Source: Uloborus plumipes
Lineage: Eukaryota > Arthropoda > Arachnida > Araneae > Uloboridae
DNA length: 64,000 bases
Direction of reading: 5' to 3'
Assembly: GCA_038373865.1 (NCBI GenBank)
Contig: JAXGGA010004497.1
Coordinates: forward strand, 1-64,000
The notes beneath the pieces are model-generated. The model ran no database searches, had not been told where the DNA came from, and saw only the letters and a program-made list of their open reading frames with translations. Each line of letters begins with the position of its first letter. The first letter of the stretch is position 1. Of the stretch, positions 48,038-61,060 are shown in pieces. The position numbers were made by a program, and so were the translations under genes.

Positions 48038-49143
48038 CAGTGACATCTCAATAACTCCACACCCAGTAGCGTACATAGACTTAGATGCGCCCCCCTGCAA
48101 GATTTTCAAGTGAGCACCCACCCCCTTATTAAACTATTAAAAAAAAATTTTCATGTGTAACTCATAGTGCTATTTTCCTGGATCGTCTGATTCCCTGCGC
48201 CGTGGGTTTGCAGGGGTGATGTGTACACCACTGTCCACACCCCAAGAGAACACGCAAGTATATTGGATTAAGTGGGTGTCAACTTACCAAGTTTTCATAA
48301 TTTTAATTCTAAAAAAGCTTTCTCTAAAACTTACTATTACTAAACCATGTAAGCTATAAAAACCAATGCACTATACGGTTTTATTTCATTCATTAATTTT
48401 TTGCTTTGGGAGGTTGCATACCAAAATAAATAGCATCAATTCAAATACCTCATGAGAAAAAATTGATCAATTTTTTGAGAGATAAGAGCTTTTTGTCCCA
48501 CAGGTCTGCTAAAAAAGAAAGCCCTGGTTATACTCTTTTATAACAAATTGCTGTGCTGCCTTCTTTCTCTCTGAGACTTCGCTGGGTACAATTAGACTTC
48601 ATTCCTTTCCTAGCCTGATCAAGGACGCAAAAACAGTAGTGTGTTCAGACCAACTCTCCAGAGTACAAGGGAAAATCCTCTCTAAAACAGTTTTTCAGAA
48701 AAGAATTGCTTTTTGGCTCAGATCAAACCTCGCAGGCTTGCGTGATCAGGGGGTCAAGTCAACTGCCACCCCTTTCCGGCTTTGGAAAACTAATGTATTT
48801 AACACACATGTAGGAGCGTTTTTTTTTTTTTTTTTTGCTGCTTTTTTGTAAAATTTACATTGAATATATACCCTCCCCCTCACCCCCTGAAAAAAATCCG
48901 AAAAGACAGACTTGCCTCAATATAAAATTCTAAGAAATGATCAATTCAAAAGAATATTGGAAGCAAAATAAGGTCTAAAAAGGCAAGTGAAGATTGACAT
49001 ACAGGGGTTTTTATAAATGTGCCTTAAGTTAAAGAGTTTTTCACCCATTTTGAAATTAGAATTCAGCCAAACATTGGAAAACTGGATGTCGACTTAGTGG
49101 GGAAGTCATGTTATCTCTGTGTTGAGTTACTAGAGTTTCACTG
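48038..49143. mobile_element. pogo-like element, 1.1 kb, interrupted by a nested MITE
   Basis: The left end CAGTGACATCTCAATAACTC and the complement of the right end CAGTGAAACTCTAGTAACTC match in plan. TA flanks both sides (48036-48037 and 49144-49145). A separate hAT-type MITE sits 26 bases inside the left end. No transposase is visible; the frame at 48639-48851 has no known domain. Confidence 0.65.
48064..48233. mobile_element. Nested hAT-type MITE, 170 bp
   Basis: It begins CAGTAGCGTACATAGAC and ends with the complement of CAGTGGTGTACAC. The exact 8-base repeat TCCACACC flanks it (48056-48063 and 48234-48241). It lies inside the left end of the pogo-like element and is therefore the younger of the two. 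Confidence 0.87.
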
Positions 49144-49416
49144 TACCAATAGAAACTTAACAATAAAACAAAACTATCTTAAAATGTTGATAAAATCATC
49201 TAAAAATAAATATAACAGTAACAGATTAAAATTAAGCAAAATTAAAAAATTTTTAAATGCTTATTTAACACTAAAAAAATTTTTAAATATTGCACTCTAA
49301 TTTCAAACTTTTGTAAAATTTCATCACACAGAAATGCTGATACATGAATTAAATAATGTTCCTGTTCCTAATCATCATCATCATCTTGTATCTATTAAAC
49401 AACTCAAAAATCACTT
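49144..49416. other. AT-rich spacer
   Basis: No feature was recognised apart from a short TCA-type triplet run near 49371. Confidence 0.4.
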
Positions 49417-49683
49417 TTATTTATTTATTTTTTTGTCATGTCTATAACTTAGCCAAACTAAATAGCGCCATGGATCCTTATCTGCTTTTGCGATTTGTTG
49501 GATGTTGTCGTCATAAAGGTCTATAAGTGACGGCAATACACCAATTTCTCTCAGGTTCGCACTTATTGCTGGACACTCAAAGATATGACATGGTGTAAGC
49601 TGTGTATCTGGGCAATTACAACAGTTTCTATACACCCTTCTTCCCTCTACACTACTACTCCCTCCACTTTTTATACCAGAGAG
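49417..49683 (-). pseudogene. Non-LTR retrotransposon C-terminal fragment
   Basis: The minus-strand frame reads SVEGRRVYRNCCNCPDTQ, then LTPCHIFECPAISANLREIG, then LPSLIDLYDDNIQQIAKADK. A Cys/His pattern of this type (CxxC, then H-x4-C) followed by a LY.DNI..IA end is typical of the region after the RNase H domain in some Jockey-like ORF2 proteins. Only the last 80 or so residues survive. It is a different family from the CR1-like tails at 14.5 and 23.7 kb. Confidence 0.65.
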
Positions 49684-50294
49684 GATAGTATTTTCATTTT
49701 AACTTTGCTTATACCTTTGTGGATAAATAATTTTGTGCAAGGTTTGATTCAGCCATTTAGTCTTGAGTTAAAAGGTACATTTGGATTAAGCCTGAATTTT
49801 TGTTTGGGATTCAACTAGCTTAACTATATAATTATCAAGGGTTCATTAACAGAACCAAATTTCCTATGGCAAGACCTTTGTTTATATATATTAGATAAAT
49901 AACAATGCACACTTGAACAACAATGTGCAAGAGGATAAATAAACCTCAAAACAAAAATAATAAGTCATACTCGTACATAAAATAAATTAGGAAAAACTAG
50001 TGTCAGGAAATTTTGGTTGCAAATTTTTGAAAAAAAAAAGTTACTAGTTTTTTAAACCCATTGCAAAAAACAGAAAAAAATATTCAGCATTTTATAGTTT
50101 ACTAAAAAAGAGGAGAAAAAAACACAAGCTAATAAAGCACTTAATGCAAAAAACAATTTTTTGGTACTACAAAGAAACTTTTTTCAATCAGAAAGGTTTG
50201 AGCTTGCAATAGGCAACATAACCCTATACATAGCTGGAAGAAATAAAAGCAATTTTAGAAAATTTGAATTAAAATCCCTCCTTTTTAATAAATA
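49684..50294. other. AT-rich spacer, 3' flank of exon K
   Basis: No further coding signal was seen. The 3' untranslated region of exon K should lie here. Confidence 0.4.
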
Positions 50295-50689
50295 TTACTC
50301 AAAAAATAAACTATGTCTGAAAGAATGTCTTTTTAAACTTTGTTTCGTAGTAAATTTTTTTGTGCAAATTTCACAGGTGAACGGACGTCTTCCAGTGTGT
50401 ATACGAAAATGAGCTTGTAAATTATGTTTCAAAGCAAAACTTTTATTACAAACTGAGCATTTGTGTGGCCGATCACCTGAATGCACTTTCAAATGATTAT
50501 TCAAATGATCTCTTCTAATAAAACTTTTGAAACAAATATTGCACATATGAGGTCGTTCACCACTACACATACGACCGTGATTTTTCAAGTTCCAAGCATA
50601 GCTTGTTGAATAACTGCCTTCCGAGAATGCAAGTACATCCTTTTTTGATCCACAATTAGAGGTGTTTAAGTCCATTAGTGTTTGCAAGC
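50295..50689 (-). CDS. Zinc-finger terminal exon K (three good fingers and one degenerate)
   Basis: The acceptor reads GCTTTTTTCAG, ending at 50690. GC precedes 130 codons and a stop. Three sound fingers lie at C49, C52, H65, H69 (core FIRRDHLNNHLKVH); C77, C80, H93, H97 (core FALKHNLQAHFRIH); and C105, C108, H121, H125 (core FTTKQSLKRHSFRH). A first finger is recognisable at residues 21-41 by the spacing and the SYSTSYAWNLKNH core. However, both cysteines are replaced (F21, G24) and the second His is Cys41, so it cannot bind zinc normally. Linkers (SGERPH, SGDRPH, TGRRPF) are canonical. The rest of the exon shows no damage, so it may still work. Confidence 0.92.
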
Positions 50690-51830
50690 CTGAAAAAAGC
50701 AAAATAAAGTCCATATTTCAAGGGTAGAAGAGAATAACGGAAGAACACAGTACAGACAAGATAGAAGTTACAATCTAAAAGAGCTAAACTATGCTACCTA
50801 CATAAATACAATACAAAAAAAAAGTAAAAACCAAATGACTTGCTTTTTATGCTTCTCACCGACATAGTAAATACAAAATTCCTTATCATATAGAACTCAA
50901 AAAGTCTATCATACAATTTTTATCAGAAAGAAAACCAATATTCTTAATTGCAAGTAAGATTACAAAATAATAATAACATATCAATAATAACATATTAATT
51001 ATACGTTATATTACTCTTACATTTTTTTTCATAGTCACTTTTTTTGCAGTTTAAATATCTTCAAATACAGAAAGAAATATGTTTCTCGCTTTTTCTTTTT
51101 ACTACAGTTGATACTTATAAGTTCTTTTCCCCCCAGTTAAGTTCTTTTGACATAGAAATTAAATATAAATGCAGGTAAGCTAACTTTTGCTTACTGTAAC
51201 TACACATTCATTATTATATTTTAATTGCACACTATTAACTAAATATGTATCATATTAAACTTTATTATATATCGATGGGTTTCTTTGTACCTCAAGTCTC
51301 ACTTAGTCACACTCCATAACCAGGGGAAACAGAGCGCAATAGAGCTGGTATAATTTTCTTAAATGTAACTCCAAATAAATTCTGCATAATACCAACTAAT
51401 TGGTTATACTGAATTGATCATTTAGAATTTTAGAAAGACAAGTATTTTAAGGGAGTGGTTGAGCATCTTTGAACTCTATCACAACTAATCCCTTTCCCTC
51501 CATACCACCATGATGAATGTTTATGTTTATACGGTTTGATTACAGAGAGTACCTGAAAAAGTGTTTGGCTAGGGTCCCCCAATACCATAATACAGCTCAG
51601 CTGAACTGCACAGCAAACCATCACAACAAGCTCAAAGTTGATTCAGATATGTTTGCTCCTTTTAATACAAGTTTTGAATACCAATTTATTCAGTTCTTCC
51701 TAAGAGATGAATGTTCAAACATAGGTAAAAGTAGACAGTAAACTTTTCACAGCATCTTTGACCCTATTGCTTTAAAATGAGTTAAGTCCGAGTTCAGAAA
51801 CTTCTAGATCTTGATATCAACTCTTTTTCT
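50690..51830. other. Intronic spacer upstream of exon K
   Basis: AT-rich. No donor-type constant exon is recognisable. Frames at 51430-51741 have no domain. Confidence 0.5.
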
Positions 51831-52090
51831 TCTTACTTATCTCAGGTTGTCTAGCTGGGCCAGACAACCCCCATAAAACCAAAAACGGTTTCATGGCGAG
51901 GAGAATAAGAGCATCTTCAATGACCCTAAGGTCTGGGGTACCAGAGGTTGAAGAATGATTTTGCCCCCAAAAACCAGTCACTCCTAAACATGGAGAACAG
52001 ATGCTGTTCTATTTTAGTCACCTTTTATGACACGCATAGGCTACGTTGGGACTACTCTTAACCCCCCCCCCCCCGGCACCACATGGGGAT
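51831..52090. repeat. Unclassified GC-richer dispersed repeat
   Basis: A sharply bounded segment differs in composition from its flanks. It includes GGTTGTCTAGCTGGGCCAGA, then CCTTTTATGACACGCATAGG, then a C run and GGCACCACATGGGGAT. The boundaries and the short palindromic GTCTAGCTGGGCCAGAC suggest a repeat. The family is not known to me. Confidence 0.45.
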
Positions 52091-53742
52091 ATCAACTCTA
52101 GTTAATTTGTAAAACTACAAAGTAGAAAATTCTGGAATGAATCAAATTGTATGAAATTTCAAAATGCAGGAGTTAAATTTGTATCAACTTTCACCGTATG
52201 TGATATCATACACTTAAATTTGTGATCTTTGACATTTCAAATAGGCTCGTATTGTGCACTTCAAGCATATTTTTTTGAACCAAGCATTTGAGACCTGTTT
52301 GAAGTTTAATATTTAATCAGACATAGCTCCATACATATTAGAAATTTTATGAAAAATAAAATACATCAAAACAAAAAATTTAAAAAGATTTAAAAAAAAT
52401 TTAAATCATAAAAATAAACCAAAATGTTTAACTAAACCAAAGCAGAAGTGTAGATATGATAAATATCTTAAACATTTGATGTATATTTATATATAATCTA
52501 CAAAATTTTCATTACAAATAGCTTGCTAATTCTAAAGTGCAATAATTTAAGATTAAGGTTAGCACAAGTAAGAAAACTATAAACTAAAAATTACAATAAA
52601 TAAATAAAATAAAATAAACGAAAAATAAGTATAAAAAATAAGACTTAAACATTTAAACTCTCCCATTCAGTTGTAAAACAAAAACAAATAATGCATATAA
52701 AAACATTCATATCCAGTACATTTAATATCATAAGTTATGATGCATATGAACATTTATACTGAAATACTAATTATAAAATGTGATCAAATTGTAAAATATT
52801 TTGCTGCAAATATTTTTCCATATTAGAAGTAAGCCACATCACATATAAATACATAATGAAAATACTCTTTCAAAATTTTTATACTTATTTTTAAGGCTTA
52901 AAAAATTACTAATCAATAACTCAGATTATTTGGGTTTGAATTTCTCAAAAAATGAACATGAATGTGATTACATTTAAGAATTAAATAGTTGGACCATAAA
53001 TATTTTTCATTGATATACTGATTTTGATTATTTATAAAGAGCATAAAATATAAAAGGGTGTACCAAAAGCTAAATCACACAATTTACATCAGAAGTATGT
53101 CTACATAAAAGTATTCAGGAAATCATTCAACATTTCAAGTGTATTTTGATGCTGATCATTATTTTCAATCAGTTTCAATCAATCCTTTTCCTTACACTAA
53201 AGATTATTTTGTACATTTTATTTAGCTCTAGCTAATGATCAAAACAACTTAGATTACTAGAAAAGTATACTTTATACAAAAAAGCAAAGTTTTGAAAGAA
53301 ACGTAATACTTCTCATAGCACATTTAAAATGCTTATCTTAAAACCTCATCCATAAAGTGCATCAAAGTTCTGAATAATTATATAGTTACATATTACAATA
53401 AGGTATTACAGCCTACAAAAGAAAAAACTTAATGAATTAAATTAGAATAAAAAAAAAGTTTCAAAACATATTTATTGATTTAACAAATATAGTTTCTTAA
53501 CATGTTTAAAATTTTAAAATGTTACATAATACATTAAAAAGCAATAACTAAAATTATCTGCATACAGTTAGAAAATAAATTTAACATATGCCAAACATGA
53601 TGTGAACATAAACATGATTTTGAATTACAAGCAATCCTTTCAAAATACTGTGGGCATGAAGGGAAGCCCAGGAGTGGATTCACGAGATATAAAACTAAAT
53701 GAGCATTAAGATTTAAGTAATGCAATTTAATTTATTCAATTA
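52091..53742. other. AT-rich spacer
   Basis: Strongly AT-rich with no recognisable exon or element. Confidence 0.5.
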
Positions 53743-54117
53743 CAGTGAAATCCAGGTAATTCAAGACCCCAAGGAACCATAAAAAGATGTCGAACTTTGG
53801 CGGTGCCAACAGCACAAAGTGCTGCTGACTTCTACGGGTACCACTGGAAATTCTCGAAAAAGCTCTTTCTGGAAACAATGAATAAACCGACCCATAAACT
53901 GTAAAATTCTCAGGATTTATCAATGTGAAAGAATATCGGTAGCAAGTAGTTGACAAAAATGGCAAGTAGATGGCAAAGTATAGTGGTTACTGCAAATGTG
54001 TGTCCAGTTAAAGAGGTCTGCACCGATTGAAATTGACGTTGAACCAATCTTTTGAAATATAAACGACTTACCGAAGTTGCCCAGTTATCCGAGAGTCGAG
54101 TTACCGTAGTTTCACTG
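53743..54117. mobile_element. pogo-like MITE, 375 bp
   Basis: The left end is CAGTGAAATCCAGGTAATTC and the right end is the complement of CAGTGAAACTACGGTAACTC. TA flanks both sides (53741-53742 and 54118-54119). No transposase frame; the frame at 53732-53965 is internal to the element and partly outside it. Confidence 0.85.
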
Positions 54118-57100
54118 TAAATAGATTTTATAATAGGGTATTATGTTGCACTTAATGAGACATAGGGTTTTTTAATAAGAGAACTTATTGTTTACTTCTG
54201 AAAAGTTGTTCGGTTTTTTTACCGATTATTCGGTATATATTATTCGGTTATTATATCACCGAAAAGTTGTTCGGTTATATATCGGAATTGCATGATATTG
54301 AATGGTTTAAAAGTATTCTACAGAGTGCCTAAACTCAATTAGCCTGCCTTAAACTAAAACCTAAGACATTATGTTACATTTGCTTAAAGAATTAGACATT
54401 TCCACACTTCAATTTCAGGCAGCATTAAACTGTTGCTAAAACTTTAAAAATATTAGATCATTCTTTGGCCTTTATACCAGTTGGATCCAATGATTCAAAC
54501 TTTTCCAGAGGGTATCTACTAAATGTACATAATATAATAAAAAATAGCAAAAACTATGCTCATTTATTTATGATCACATTGAATTGTTAAGTCAATTAGG
54601 GGGTGGGGAGAGGGGGCATAGCACGACTATTCACCCCTTTCCACTCTAAATGATAGGCCTAACAGATGCGTATTTAAAACTGAAAATTTTATTTGCTTCA
54701 ATGCAGCTTGTTCATTACTGTGCATGTTTTCCTAATTTTATCCATCACATTTCAAATTCTCATGTTAGTTGATATATTTTGAGCATTATTGCAAGCTCCA
54801 TCAGCACTTTGACACAGCATAAGTTAAAATAATCTCTTCTAATGAAGCACATAAAATTGCCTTATCTTAAGAATACTTATATCTTAGATATTAGTAGAGT
54901 TTGAAAGTTTACTTCAACAATCTGTCGTTTATAATAGTATTACTCTTGTACTATTGTATACTCTACTTGCATACTCTTGTAATTACATCTAATTTATTAA
55001 AAACGCTGTCAATAAAATGATGTCGACTTTCAGGTCATACTGCAGTTAGATACCAGCCAAATGTATTCCAAAATAATTTAAGATGAACCATAAACTCTGT
55101 GAATGGGGATTAATTTAATCTTCTATGAAAAGAAAATCACTGAAAATGTAATATCGACAAGGCATTTTTTTTAAGGGGGAAAGTTTTCGGTTCTCATGGA
55201 ATTCATCTGTAATGAAAATTACTGCAACTGCACGAAATTGGATAACAAATTGTAGCACAAGATACATAAATATTGTGAAGAAATATAATGAAATAGAAGA
55301 GTGAAAACTGTCAATTTTGATGTTAATACGAAGTGAGGGATGCATGCGGAAAAGGAAATAAGTTTCAAAGGTTTGTATTTCACTAACAAAACTATATTAC
55401 AGGTATTTCTATTTCAAAATATTGATAAACCAAGCTATTTAAATCAACCACGATACAAAAGGAAGTGGTTACAGTCAAGTCGCCTTAACTGATAAACAAA
55501 AATAAGGAAATATTCTGTCTGCTGTTATTAACTGCACCTGTGACTGGAGGAGCCTAGCGGCCGTTCAAAAAGTAAACAATCTCGATTTAGTTTCGTTATG
55601 GTTTCGTAAAATCATAAATTTGGAGTTAGAGTTTGATTTTGTTGACATTTTTTGATACAGTAAATGTAACTTTTTCAGGTGTAATTAATCATCTGTGCGT
55701 TAGTTAATTCGTGAAACGAAAAATTATGATGTATTTCCTTAGAAGCTACACGACTATGCGTTCTAAGATTTACTCTGATGGTATTTAAGCTTAGAATAAT
55801 TTTGAGGAAAATGAGCAGTTACACTTGTTCCTGTTTTTTAAAATTACATTTCCTCCATCATTATTAATTAAATGCATCACACCAAAATAAAAACCATAAA
55901 AACGTCTTTGACACTGCCGTATCGACTCGGTAGTCAGTAAATACTGTACTATATTAACTAAGCAAATTTTGTGTGAATTTTGGCATTCGATATTTAATGA
56001 CAGTGCACCAATGGGAAATATTTCTATGGCGGAGATTCTTTGTATTTTTTTGAAATTATTGCCAAATCTCTTGAAGCCAAAAACTAGACGTTAATATTGG
56101 CCTTGCAGATGTAACCAAAATTAAATGATTATACTGTTTAAAATTTGGCGACCCCACAAAAACCTCAATTTTGGTAATCTCCCCATAACAGAAAGTTGTT
56201 ATATGTATATTAGAAAAAAAAATATTGCATATTATCAGATTCAGACAAAATATTTGTCATTTGTCTGAAGTTATATGAAAAATTAGTTTTACATGGCATC
56301 TGAGCCTTCTTTTAACAGAACTGATCATGAAGGTGCTATTTACTCGCCCAGGTTTTTCCGGTTTCTGCACATAAAGAGATTCATGAGCATTAAACGAATC
56401 TACAGATAGAAATTTACTCTAGTTTTTTCTAGGAAAGCTGTAGACTGGTTTTCCCCCTTTTTGAAAATTTTATCTGTACAATATTTTACAATAAATGATA
56501 AGTCCTCATGGTTCTCCAAGTTGTTTTATCGAAAGCAAAAGTAGCCAGTTTCAACTTTATTCCTCAATCAGCAAATAATTGAGGCCTTCATTTCTGCAGG
56601 GCTGTCGAGAGATGTGAATGATAAAATGACTTAGAACAAAATGCTTTTGTTTTCGACAACAATTTTTTCCTTATGACTGAAGGGTCGGCCCTCGGTAGTA
56701 CAGGAGGGGAATAGACATCCCACTTTTGACTACGGGGTTTTCACCTATCACAAAAAAGGGATGTTTAGGGTAGTCTAAAGATTAACAATAACTTATGCAA
56801 TTGTCCCAAAACCAAAGCAACAACTGTAGTCAAAAGTTAACTATTTTCATGCATGGGTATGAATATTATGTTAGTGCTTCCTATTTAAATTAATTCACTG
56901 AATTTAGTTTCCTTTTATCAAAACAATTTATTTCCAACTTGTGCAGTTTTTAGACTGTTGTACTTTCAAAATGACATGAAACATTAAGCTCGTTATAGGA
57001 GCAACTTCAAACAAAAATAACTGATCTGAAATGAGTAAACTGTAAAAAAATATGAAATAATGTTTCGTGGCACTAAGTTTAAGAGATTGATATGACATTT

Positions 57101-58835
57101 AATAGGTGATTAAAAAACTTAACTTAAAAAAAATTTGGTATTCTCCGCTCCAGCAATTTTTTCCCCTATACCCTCTGGTTTAGTAAACAAAATTTTTTGG
57201 TTTTTTTTTTTTTTTTCCGAGGGATTTTTTTTTTTTTTGCTGTAAATAGCAATAAAAATTTTAGTAAAAAAAACGTTCGTAGTTAGGGTGCACCCTTCTG
57301 CATATCATTCTGGCAGCGCCAATGTGTAAATGTAATTTAATTTACTCTTCTAAAAAGTGCTTTTGCTTTACTAATTCATGTGTATTTTTCAGATTTTAGA
57401 CATGTCAAGTAAGTTTTGAATGTCTTCTTTCATCATCATTCCACAGTTTTTGCCGAAGCATCTTACACAAATCAAGCCTTCAAATGAAGCACCATATCGC
57501 TAAAATCCGTCTTTGTTTATCAATCTTTACTTTGAATGTTAACATATTATTGCAAATAAATAAAATTGAAATTGACTTTGCGTATGATTGATAAAATGTA
57601 TTTTTCAACGGTAAGAATGTTTCAAAACAGCATTTTCTCAAAATATTTTGTTAAAAAGCAGTGCAAATGCTTTGATTTTTCTGAACCAGGGCTAAAACTT
57701 AAAACTGCCGCCTTTACCCTTCGTCTTTTAAATTTTTATTTACAGTTCCTACAAACCTCCCCCCCCCAGAGGAATCTTCTCCCAGAAGTTTCTGTTTGGG
57801 GGCAAGATCCTTGGTTTGCTCGCTCCAAACTTCAGCACTGATAAGAAGTGTTGTCCAGAAACAACTATCAGTAGCTCTTGTATTTTCAGAGAATATAATC
57901 AATTAAGCTGCAAAAAATAATCAATTCAGTTGTTTGACTTGTTTTGCAACTACTACACTCTGGGCTTATAAGAGCAAAAATCAATGGAGATACAGAGGGC
58001 AGGAGGTTGGGCTTCTAAAACCTATGTTTCTTGGAAATCCAGGTTACATTATTGGATTTTAATTCCATTGATTGAATGACCTTCCCTAAAAACCAGAACA
58101 CAGCCTCAAAAATGGAATAGACTGTCACAGTAGACTTCGGTCTTAATTTGACGTTCCACGTTGGTTTTTAGGAAGTAATAAAATAGGTAAAATATGAAAC
58201 TTGTACATATTAAGTCTATTATTCTTTCTTTAATAACATGAGTCAATCGGCACTATCACTATTGATCAATTGTTAATTTTGACTCAAAGGCAACTTTAAA
58301 AAGTACAGGAGCATGGCCCCTTTTTTGTAAAGGGGCGGTTGTCCCCTTGTCATATAAAAATACCCTCTCTACAAGCTTCCTATCACTATACTGTGCTTAA
58401 CCAATTCAGTGTTTTAAATGAGCTACATTCAGTTTCATACCACCCATAGGTAGACCTAAAATTTACCATCTCCACTACTTTCAAAGTATCTAAATAAAAG
58501 TTTGACGTTGAAAATCCATCTAAAGCTTCTAGTAAAGCATTTCTAAAGTGAAAATAACATTTCTCATGCTAATTTTATGTTATATTTATTTATGCATTTG
58601 TTGAATAATGAAATAAGTCAAGGGTAGGTTATGAAATGAACTATTTAAAAATATGTCTCATTGTCATGAGGTAGATAAAAATTAGTATTATTTGAGAAAA
58701 AGAAAAAAAATGTCATTAAAGAGGGCAAAAATGCCTAAAAGAGTTGAAAAATAATAATTCTGATACTTTTTAGATGCTTTGTATATTGTTATTTTACATT
58801 AAAATATGCATCTGCTTTTTATCTTTACCATTTAG
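54118..58835. other. Spacer between minus- and plus-strand exons, with repeat debris
   Basis: This is where exon orientation changes. No exon of any kind was recognised. At 54205-54290 a cluster of TTCGGTTAT/ACCGAAAAG motifs looks like a decayed hAT-type end. At 54597-54665 a G-rich then C-rich segment resembles the right end of the 11.0 kb MITE family. T runs lie at about 57202-57238, and a CAGGGCTAAAAC end-like sequence at 57688. Confidence 0.45.
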
Positions 58836-59128
58836 ATTCAAGACTAGATAATTCATTTCTGTCAAGATCCCAGCTACCCTCATACCAGTGCTCCATCTGC
58901 TCTTACTCCACACCTTTTCAATGGAACTTGAAGACGCACATCTTGGTGCACAGCAAGGAAAAGCCGCACTCCTGTAAAATTTGTCATAAGTCATTCAGTC
59001 AGAAGATACACCTGACGAGGCATCTGAAAGTTCACACTGGTGAACGTCCATTTCCTTGTCCAGTTTGCAACAAGAAATATTCATCCAAGCAATCAATGCA
59101 GAATCATTACATGAGTCATGTAGTATGA
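58836..59128 (+). CDS. Zinc-finger terminal exon L (three fingers, plus strand)
   Basis: The acceptor reads TTACCATTTAG, ending at 58835. AT precedes 96 codons and a TGA stop. Fingers lie at C18, C21, H34, H38 (core YSTPFQWNLKTHILVH); C46, C49, H62, H66 (core FSQKIHLTRHLKVH); and C74, C77, H90, H94 (core YSSKQSMQNHYMSH). Linkers are SKEKPH and TGERPF. Phase, lead length (17), finger number and the KQSMQ signature are those of the minus-strand exons, yet it is read in the opposite direction. Junction bases AT would give Asp after a donor ending in G, unlike the Gly expected for most others. A start at the ATG-less 5' end is ruled out by the missing initiation codon. Confidence 0.93.
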
Positions 59129-61060
59129 ACTAATCTAGTGAAGACTTAAACTGCAATAGAAGCAGTCACAAATGACATTAATGAACTCATATTATGTTGG
59201 TTGAGAAAAAGTGTGATTGAAGTATTTAAAGGGAAAATGGAGAAGCCAAAATAGTTCTTTTGAACATAGCTTATTATTTATGCAGCGCTGTCCCAAACTT
59301 TTTTTTTTTGGGGGGGGGGGGGGCAGAATGAACCTTAATATAATCATACAGGCATACCTATATCTTATTAGAAGAAAAATTACTAGGCATTTAAAACAAA
59401 ACATTCTGCACTAGTATCTTTCAATTTACCGAATTGGTTCACAAAATATGCCAAATGAAACATCTTTTGCGAGGTCGCAATGACTTTCCATCTGGGCGCC
59501 CCTGGGTTTATGATTAGAACTACTTTTGCTTTCTGAAATGGATTTTAAACCACATTTGTGATCAGAAGAATGGAGTTTTCAAAAGTGAAATCTATAAAAA
59601 AAGCCCCTAGTAAAAATTGTTGTAAAATAGCCCCTTCGAAAAATTATTAACATTCCATGATATTAAAATTTTCCTTTTTCAGTATCCATTTTGTTATTTG
59701 AGATCCTAATTTCTTTGCCAATTAGCAATAAATTGTATGTCTTCTATTTTGAAACATACTAATAAAAAAAAATGTTGTAATTGAGAAATGTTGGCAGAGT
59801 GAATTTTTTAATTTAAGGGTTTATTATGTTCTCAGTCCTTAAGCTTCAAAACAAAATTGTTATTCTGTTCAAGAAATTGTGTATAAACAAATAGACATTT
59901 CAGTTTTTTTTTTATTTTACTCGCTCTTATCATAATTAATTTAAAAATTATAATAGAAAATATCTACACAAAGTGCAATTTTTAAAAAAACTTTCATGTA
60001 TGAGAATTTTATTGATTATTCAATTAATTCTTAATGTTGACTATTCCTATTATTCGCATTACCTATTACAGCTCTACTCAGTTAGAAACTAACAGGCTAT
60101 TGATGAATTTTTCCTTTCAGGGAATTCTTTATAGTGCCAAAATTGTGTCTAAAGAGAGCTTAAAAATTACATTTTTGCTATAGTCGAAAATTGAAAAAAA
60201 AAAAAGCCTCATTAGTAATTTCTATGTGTATTATTTTATTAATTAATTTCGTTTCTTTTTTGCACAAAATGTATTTATAGAAATAGAAAATTTATGCTTT
60301 TTGAAATTCAATTACTTGATTGCAAACTTTTTTTACTTGCTGTATTTGATTTTCATTATTCTGAATTTGTTGTATTTTCTATGACTCATATTTTTCTCTA
60401 TATTTTCAAGAATTTAATGTCTGTTGTTAAAAGTTATACAAAATAATATTTATTTTGAAAAAGTTAATATTGTTTACAATTTCATTCAAAAGTAATCATC
60501 ATATTAGTTATCATGTGTTCAGTTCCGATTCAGAATTTATCTTCTTTGGGGAAGGGGGTTTGTGGTAACAGTCTTATGTGGATGGATATGAAATAATATA
60601 CTAGGATTAGAAATATGGCTTGAAACCAAGAGCTCTGCAGGATTGACCCCCAAACCCCCTTCAATCCTGCTTCTTCTACACTATGCCTTTGCATATACAT
60701 ATTACATCCAAAAACATTATTGCAATTGAAAAAACCTATTTTAGTGTAATTATACATATAAATGTTATAAAGCACTCTGTAATTAATCTTTTACCGTATA
60801 TTTATACATTTTCTGAAAAGAAGCCACTTCAGGTTCATGCAGGTAATATGCAAGATTTAAAATTTAAATAACAATTTAATATTTTGTTTGTAAGATTGAT
60901 AAGAGTTCATTTTGCAAAAGTGTTATACTTTTCCAACATTGTGTAGTTTTTCAATTTTCTGTTGCTTAAGAATATTTTTTGCCCATTTTTATTAGATGTA
61001 TTTAAAATTTTGATAATATGCAAACTGAATATTTCATTGATTTCAAGTTTGTATTTATAG
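59129..61060. other. Spacer between the two plus-strand exons
   Basis: AT-rich with a T run followed by a G run at about 59301-59323. No exon was seen. The 3' untranslated region of exon L should start here. The frames at 59192-59414 and 60530-60871 are without domain. Confidence 0.5.

Noticed and set aside
49585..49818. Plus-strand frame over the retrotransposon fragment
   Set aside because: It is antisense to the recognisable Jockey-like tail on the minus strand.
50690..58835. Search for a BTB or other constant exon between the minus- and plus-strand exons
   Set aside because: No frame with BTB-like motifs was found; the constant exon is probably outside the window.
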